Origin: Candidatus Wolframiiraptor sp. EX4484-121
GTDB lineage: Archaea > Thermoproteota > Nitrososphaeria_A > Caldarchaeales > Wolframiiraptoraceae
Direction: 5' to 3'
NCBI GenBank assembly: GCA_002255105.1
Contig: NJEK01000006.1
Location: 1-24,806 of the forward strand
DNA length: 24,806 nt
The notes below the pieces were generated by a model. The model saw only the letters and a list, made by a program, of their open reading frames with translations. It was not told where the DNA came from and searched no databases. Position numbers and translations under genes: made by a program. Each line of letters starts with the position of its first letter. Position 1 is the first letter of the stretch. Below are positions 20,956 through 24,806 of the stretch, piece after piece.

Positions 20956-22116
20956 TTAGATCCCATCCTTTAGCAGAATGTATGGATTCTCAAGGAGCTC
21001 CTTAATCCTGCCTAAGAACCTGCAGCCCGTCGCCCCATCCGCGACCCTATGATCGACCGAGAGGACGAGCTTCATAACCTTCTTAACCTCGATCCTCCCA
21101 TCCCTCACGACCGGCGCATCCTTTATAGCTCCTATCGACAGGATTGCCGCCTGAGGCGGATTTATTATCGCCGCCAGCCAATCTACCCCAAACATGCCGA
21201 CGTTTGAGACCGTGAAACTTCCCCCGCGGACATCTCTCGGCTCAAGCCTATGTTCTCTGGCCCTCTTAACCAGCTCCCCCCTCTCCTTGGCTATCTCGCT
21301 TATCCTCTTTTTATCAACCTCCCTTATCACGGGGGCAACTAGCTCGTCGTCGACGGATATCGCCAGGCAGATGTCTATGCTTGGAAAGATCTTCACCCCA
21401 CCCTCCTCGAACGTCGAGTTGAGTATCGGGAACTCCCTTAGGGCGATGGCCGTGGCCTTCATTATGAGATCATCATAGGCCAATTTAACCCCGGCGAGCC
21501 TCTCGACCTCGGGGATTAGGCTTTGGCGAAGCTTAATCAGCTCCGAGGCGTCGACATCGACTTGAACGTAAAAGTGCGGTATCGTCCTCTTACTGAAGCT
21601 CATCTTCTCGGCCGTAATTCTCCTGATCTTCGACAACGGCATTATCTCATACTCAGCCGGCTTCTCCAAAGACTCGATGTAGGCCAGCACATCCTTTGCG
21701 AGGATTCTGCCGCCCGGCCCACTCCCCTTCACCTTGCTGAGATCTATTCCCTTCTCTCTGGCGAGCTTCTTCGCCAGCGGAGATGCCCTAACCTCCACCA
21801 CTTCTTCCGCTTCTTCGGCCTTCAGGGGCTTGGCCTCCTCGACCGTGGTGGGCCTCTCTTCAGGGATCTCCTCGTCCATGGAGTCCGAGATGTAGGCGAT
21901 CACCTTTCCAACCTCGACGGTCTCCCCCTCCTCATGAAGTATCTTCCTCAGGTATCCGCTTCTCTCGGCCTCGAGCTCGAAGCTGGCCTTATCGACGTCT
22001 ATCCTCAGAATCGGCTCCCCCTTCTCGACCCTATCACCCTCCCTTTTCAGCCACTCTCCGATCGTCCCCTTCTCCATCGCTTGATCGAGTTTGGGCATAA
22101 CGACCTTCGTGATCAC
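20956..22116 (-). CDS. Dihydrolipoyl acyltransferase (E2) of a 2-oxoacid dehydrogenase complex
   Basis: The E2 core carries the acyl group between E1 and CoA. The lipoyl domain comes first (VVMPKLDQAMEKGTIGEWLK, with the lipoylated lysine in RIDVDKASFE at residue 43). Then come an acidic linker, a peripheral-subunit-binding domain (ASPLAKKLAREKGIDLSKVK and GSGPGGRILAKDV), and a catalytic domain ending with SVDHRVADGATG (His356, Asp360). I chose GTG 22116, seven nt from GGAGGG, over GTG 22122, which is one nt from it; the shorter start also aligns with usual E2 N-termini. It follows E1 by a few nucleotides. Substrate (pyruvate, branched-chain or acetoin) is not decided. Confidence 0.93.
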   Translation of the reverse strand: MITKVVMPKLDQAMEKGTIGEWLKREGDRVEKGEPILRIDVDKASFELEAERSGYLRKILHEEGETVEVGKVIAYISDSMDEEIPEERPTTVEEAKPLKAEEAEEVVEVRASPLAKKLAREKGIDLSKVKGSGPGGRILAKDVLAYIESLEKPAEYEIMPLSKIRRITAEKMSFSKRTIPHFYVQVDVDASELIKLRQSLIPEVERLAGVKLAYDDLIMKATAIALREFPILNSTFEEGGVKIFPSIDICLAISVDDELVAPVIREVDKKRISEIAKERGELVKRAREHRLEPRDVRGGSFTVSNVGMFGVDWLAAIINPPQAAILSIGAIKDAPVVRDGRIEVKKVMKLVLSVDHRVADGATGCRFLGRIKELLENPYILLKDGI

Positions 22117-22128
22117 GCCCACGCCCTC

Positions 22129-24483
22129 CTAAAACAGCCCCCTAGCGGCCTCCAATATATCTTCCTCATTTGGGAGGAACTCCCTCTCAAGCACGGCCGA
22201 GGATGGCGGGGTGCAGTATGGGGCTGTGACCCTCAGGATCGGCGCATCGAGATAGTCTAGCGCCTTCTCCTGTATTTGGGCGGCTATCTCCGCTCCCAGG
22301 CTCATGAAGGAGATCGCCTGATGGACTACTATGGCCCTGTGAGTCTTTCGAACGGATTCTAATATGGTCTCCAAGTCGAGTGGATAGAGAGTCCTCAAGT
22401 CTATTACCTCGGTCTCAATCCCCTCCTCCGCTAGCTTCTCGGCCGCGCTCAAAGAGTCGTAGACTAGATACGACCAAGTTATTATTGTGACCGCATTATC
22501 ATAGTTTGCCGCCTTCCTGACCACGGCCGCCTTTCCAAGCGGAACTGTATACTCCTCTTTTGGAACCCTCCTCTTGGTGAGCTTGGAATAGACGGGGTCT
22601 CGATGGAAGTTTTGATGTTCTATGAAGACTATTGGATTCTTATCCTTCAAAGATGCCATAAACATCCCCTTAGCATCATATGCATTCGACGGATAAACTA
22701 CCTTCAGGCCTGGGAAGTGTAGGAGAAGAGATTCGAGGCTCTGAGAATGTTGTCCCGCATATCCCCTGCCCCCGCCTATCGTGGTCCTAACGATTAATGG
22801 AACAGATACCTGCCCACCCGTCATATAACGCCATTTAGCCGCGTGGTTTCCGAGCTGATCTAAAGCTTGGGTTATGAAGTCGATGTACATTATCTCCACC
22901 ACCGGCTTAAGCCCCCTTAGAGCAGCTCCAAGCCCGGCCCCGACTATCGCCGCCTCGGAGATCGGGGTATTGAATATCCTCTCCCTACCAAATATCTCTA
23001 GGAGTCCTTGAGTTGCTCCAAACGCCCCACCGTAGTCCGCCACATCCTCGCCCCAAAAAATAACCCTCCTATCATTCTTCATGGCTTGATAGAATGCTTC
23101 GAGCAGGGCCTCCCTATACGTGATCTCAACATCTGGATCCCGATTGACGAATTCAGGCTCTTTAAGGACCGGGGCATTTCTAAACTCCTCCGGAACCTCC
23201 TTCTCGACCTCCTCGCTGAACGTGTACGCGCAAACTTGCCTTGGATCCGGATCCGGCGCCTCGGCGGCCGCCTTCGCTACCTCCTCATTTCTCAATCTAG
23301 CTTCCTTCACAAGCCTGTCCAGTTCCTCCTCGGTTAGGATTCCCTCCTTAAGGAGCCTCTCTGAGTAAACTTTTATCGGATCCCATCTCATCCAGGCCTC
23401 GACCTCCTCTCTTGTACGATAGTATTCTTTATCGCTTAGGGAATGGCCCTTAAACCTATAGCCCACGAACTCTAGGAGGATCGGCCCCTCCCCTTTCCTA
23501 GCGAGTTCCGCAGCTCTAAGCGTTGCATCTCTAACGGCTAAGACATCCATTCCATTCACTATCTCCGCGTGCATTCCGGTCTTGTTGTACGCGAATCCCC
23601 TCTCAGCGAGGTAATCTATACCCGTCACCTCACCCTTCTGCTGACCCGACATACCATATTGATTGTTCACTATTATGAAGATTGTTGGAATGCCGTATCT
23701 CTTACCCATTAAGCCGTTCGTGAACTGGGCCATGCAGGCCATGTTTAGAGCTTCTTGAACCACGCCATTATTATACGCCCCATCCCCCGCGAAACACAGC
23801 GTAACTCTACCATCACCCAAATATCTGGAGGCTATACCTGAGCCCACGGCCATAGCCACACATCCACCGACGATGGCCGTTGCTCCGAGATGGTTGAAGT
23901 CAAAGCACGCTATATGCATAGATCCGCCTCTGCCCCTGCAGTATCCATCCTCCTTTCCGAATAGCTCTGCGATGATCTTGAAGAGATGCACTCTTAACGC
24001 TACCTCAAATAAGGCGTCTCTATCCCCTTCCTCGACTTTAAGCTTGAGATATTTCAGGATCTTCTCATTCCTCTTCAAGTAGTTCGTAAGTTGCTCTTCA
24101 TTCATCTCCCTTAAGGCAAAATATCCCTTCGCAACCACGTCTCCATGGCCCCGATGATGGCTCGTTATGTAATCATTAGGGGTGATCGCCGAAATCGCTC
24201 CTGTCGACATCGCCTCCTGACCTATCGAGAGGTGGGTTGGCCCCCTATACAGGAATCTAAGCGGCCCATACCTCCCCTTATGAACCCTGAGTTCAACGAG
24301 CATCTCCTCAACATTTCTTATCATGAGCATGCATTTCAACAAGTCTATCGCGAGATCTTTTGTGAGCCTTCCGGCCTCCATCTCCCCTCTTACAGTCCCT
24401 TGGTATCTGAACTTCGGTATCTCTCCGCCAACTCTTACAGCCCCGCGCTCAAATTCCGGCATAACATTTATTTCTTTCACCAT
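22129..24483 (-). CDS. Fused E1 alpha-beta of a 2-oxoacid dehydrogenase complex
   Basis: The 784-residue protein joins both E1 subunits. The alpha half (about 40-420) has TSHHRGHGDV, YCRGRGGSMH (181-190), the thiamine-diphosphate motif starting FAGDGAYNNG (231-240) and closing IIVNN (270-274), and YRFKGHSLSD (342-351), equivalent to the phosphorylation loop of E1 alpha. The beta half (about 450-784) has FWGEDVADYGGAFGATQGL, NTPISEAAIVGAGLGAA (Glu510 contacting the cofactor), GQHSQSLE and VVYPSN. Most archaeal and bacterial complexes use separate genes. Relative to normal E1 alpha, about 40 extra residues lie between HRGHG and GRGGSMH, and about 12 within the cofactor motif. ATG 24483 has GAGGTG about eight nt upstream. 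E2 follows directly. Confidence 0.93.
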   Translation of the reverse strand: MVKEINVMPEFERGAVRVGGEIPKFRYQGTVRGEMEAGRLTKDLAIDLLKCMLMIRNVEEMLVELRVHKGRYGPLRFLYRGPTHLSIGQEAMSTGAISAITPNDYITSHHRGHGDVVAKGYFALREMNEEQLTNYLKRNEKILKYLKLKVEEGDRDALFEVALRVHLFKIIAELFGKEDGYCRGRGGSMHIACFDFNHLGATAIVGGCVAMAVGSGIASRYLGDGRVTLCFAGDGAYNNGVVQEALNMACMAQFTNGLMGKRYGIPTIFIIVNNQYGMSGQQKGEVTGIDYLAERGFAYNKTGMHAEIVNGMDVLAVRDATLRAAELARKGEGPILLEFVGYRFKGHSLSDKEYYRTREEVEAWMRWDPIKVYSERLLKEGILTEEELDRLVKEARLRNEEVAKAAAEAPDPDPRQVCAYTFSEEVEKEVPEEFRNAPVLKEPEFVNRDPDVEITYREALLEAFYQAMKNDRRVIFWGEDVADYGGAFGATQGLLEIFGRERIFNTPISEAAIVGAGLGAALRGLKPVVEIMYIDFITQALDQLGNHAAKWRYMTGGQVSVPLIVRTTIGGGRGYAGQHSQSLESLLLHFPGLKVVYPSNAYDAKGMFMASLKDKNPIVFIEHQNFHRDPVYSKLTKRRVPKEEYTVPLGKAAVVRKAANYDNAVTIITWSYLVYDSLSAAEKLAEEGIETEVIDLRTLYPLDLETILESVRKTHRAIVVHQAISFMSLGAEIAAQIQEKALDYLDAPILRVTAPYCTPPSSAVLEREFLPNEEDILEAARGLF

Positions 24484-24569
24484 TTGAAACCACCTCTTTC
24501 GATTTCCACGTTTCCCTTAATGTATCTGGTATTAATGTTTTCTCATAAAGCTTCGAATCGAAAACGTCA

Positions 24570-24578
24570 AAATACTTA
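24570..24578 (+). promoter_or_regulatory. TATA-like box for the lipoate ligase gene
   Basis: An AAATACTTA-like element lies about 27 nt before an in-frame TTG at 24601 and about 39 nt before the TTG at 24613. Confidence 0.35.
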
Positions 24579-24612
24579 ACATGACCAGATTTTCAAAGGA
24601 TTGGGTGAATCC

Positions 24613-24806
24613 TTGGAGGAATGGAGGTTCCTTGAGCTCGAGTTTCCGGACAATCCCGCCATGAATTTGGCGATCGATGAGGCGGTCCTGAACGCCGTGT
24701 TGGAGGGGCGTGTTTCGCCGACCCTCAGACTTTGGAGGAATGATAGGTCGGTTATAGTCGGTAGATTTCAGAGAGTACGTGATGAGGTCGACTTGGATTT
24801 ATGTAT
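24613..24806 (+). CDS. lplA: Lipoate-protein ligase A family (5' part)
   Basis: The frame runs off the right edge. The visible N-terminus reads WRFLELEFPDNPAMNLAIDE, then SPTLRLWRNDRSVIVGRFQ, the typical opening of the LplA/LipB catalytic fold (the LRxW and VxxGRFQ elements). The enzyme attaches lipoate to E2 or GcvH lysines. The start is TTG 24613 with GGTGA four nt upstream; TTG 24601 is a leaderless alternative. It is divergent from the E1-E2 operon, whose E2 has a lipoyl domain, so the pairing makes functional sense. Archaeal LplA often needs a separate C-terminal partner (LplB); whether one is present lies outside the window. Confidence 0.88.
   Translation, partial: MEEWRFLELEFPDNPAMNLAIDEAVLNAVLEGRVSPTLRLWRNDRSVIVGRFQRVRDEVDLDLC

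Noticed and set aside
21523..22260. 245-codon plus-strand ORF opposite E2/E1
   Set aside because: Antisense shadow of strongly conserved E2 and E1 coding sequence; leucine/arginine-rich composition without domains.

Overview
The window is archaeal. It carries uL24, archaeal-type eS4 and uL5, an intron-containing tRNA-Ser whose splice sites fold as a bulge-helix-bulge, tRNAs without an encoded CCA, archaeal-type phosphopantetheine adenylyltransferase, Elp3, a RimI/Ard1-type acetyltransferase, a protein O-mannosyltransferase, and many genes whose start codon lies 27-32 nt from a TATA-like box (leaderless transcripts). With an F420-type LLM protein and a lipoate-dependent 2-oxoacid dehydrogenase, it looks like a (probably thermophilic) TACK/Thermoproteota-type lineage. 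I cannot fix the class from the sequence alone.

Layout. 1-2000: tail of a DUF1614 membrane protein facing a short ribosomal operon uL24-eS4-uL5, followed by only a fragment of uS14; the rest of the usual spc-type operon is absent. 2290-6570: tRNA-Ser(CGA, intron), a lone radical SAM protein, divergent tRNA-Thr(CGU)/tRNA-Pro(UGG), hisS, a decayed DUF92 gene and tRNA-Arg(UCU). 6570-9810: a two-PKD-domain protein, a CPA2-type cation/proton antiporter with a small coiled-coil partner, and a PPAT with an extra N-terminal domain. 9785-14030: a membrane and surface block made of a sequon-rich membrane protein, a two-TM protein, a membrane-anchored winged-helix regulator, a small two-TM protein, a PMT-family mannosyltransferase, a 34-residue membrane peptide and a second GT-C glycosyltransferase. 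14167-17025: Elp3, an LLM oxidoreductase and an 84-aa protein. 17082-20906: a LarA-like protein without the usual catalytic motifs, an M50 protease, RimI, a 102-aa unknown and a sugar-phosphate nucleotidyltransferase. 20956-24806: E2 and a fused E1 alpha-beta of a 2-oxoacid dehydrogenase complex, with the 5' end of a lipoate-protein ligase gene divergent from it.

How the genes fit together. E1, E2 and LplA form a coherent oxidative decarboxylation and lipoylation module; no E3 is present. The PMT, the GT-C enzyme, the nucleotidyltransferase and the sequon-rich membrane protein suggest surface glycosylation. The genome is compact: there are several 4-nt start/stop overlaps, four tail-to-tail gene overlaps, and at least two intergenic gaps where a single central TATA-like box sits at an equal distance from two divergent starts.

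The most notable items are the tiny translationally coupled ORF at 13138-13242, the uS14 remnant in a split ribosomal operon, the DUF92 pseudogene beside tRNA-Arg, the LarA-like protein lacking its nickel-pincer motifs (paired with an LLM gene through a symmetric promoter), and the fused E1 with extra segments. I found no CRISPR array, insertion sequence, rRNA or replication origin.
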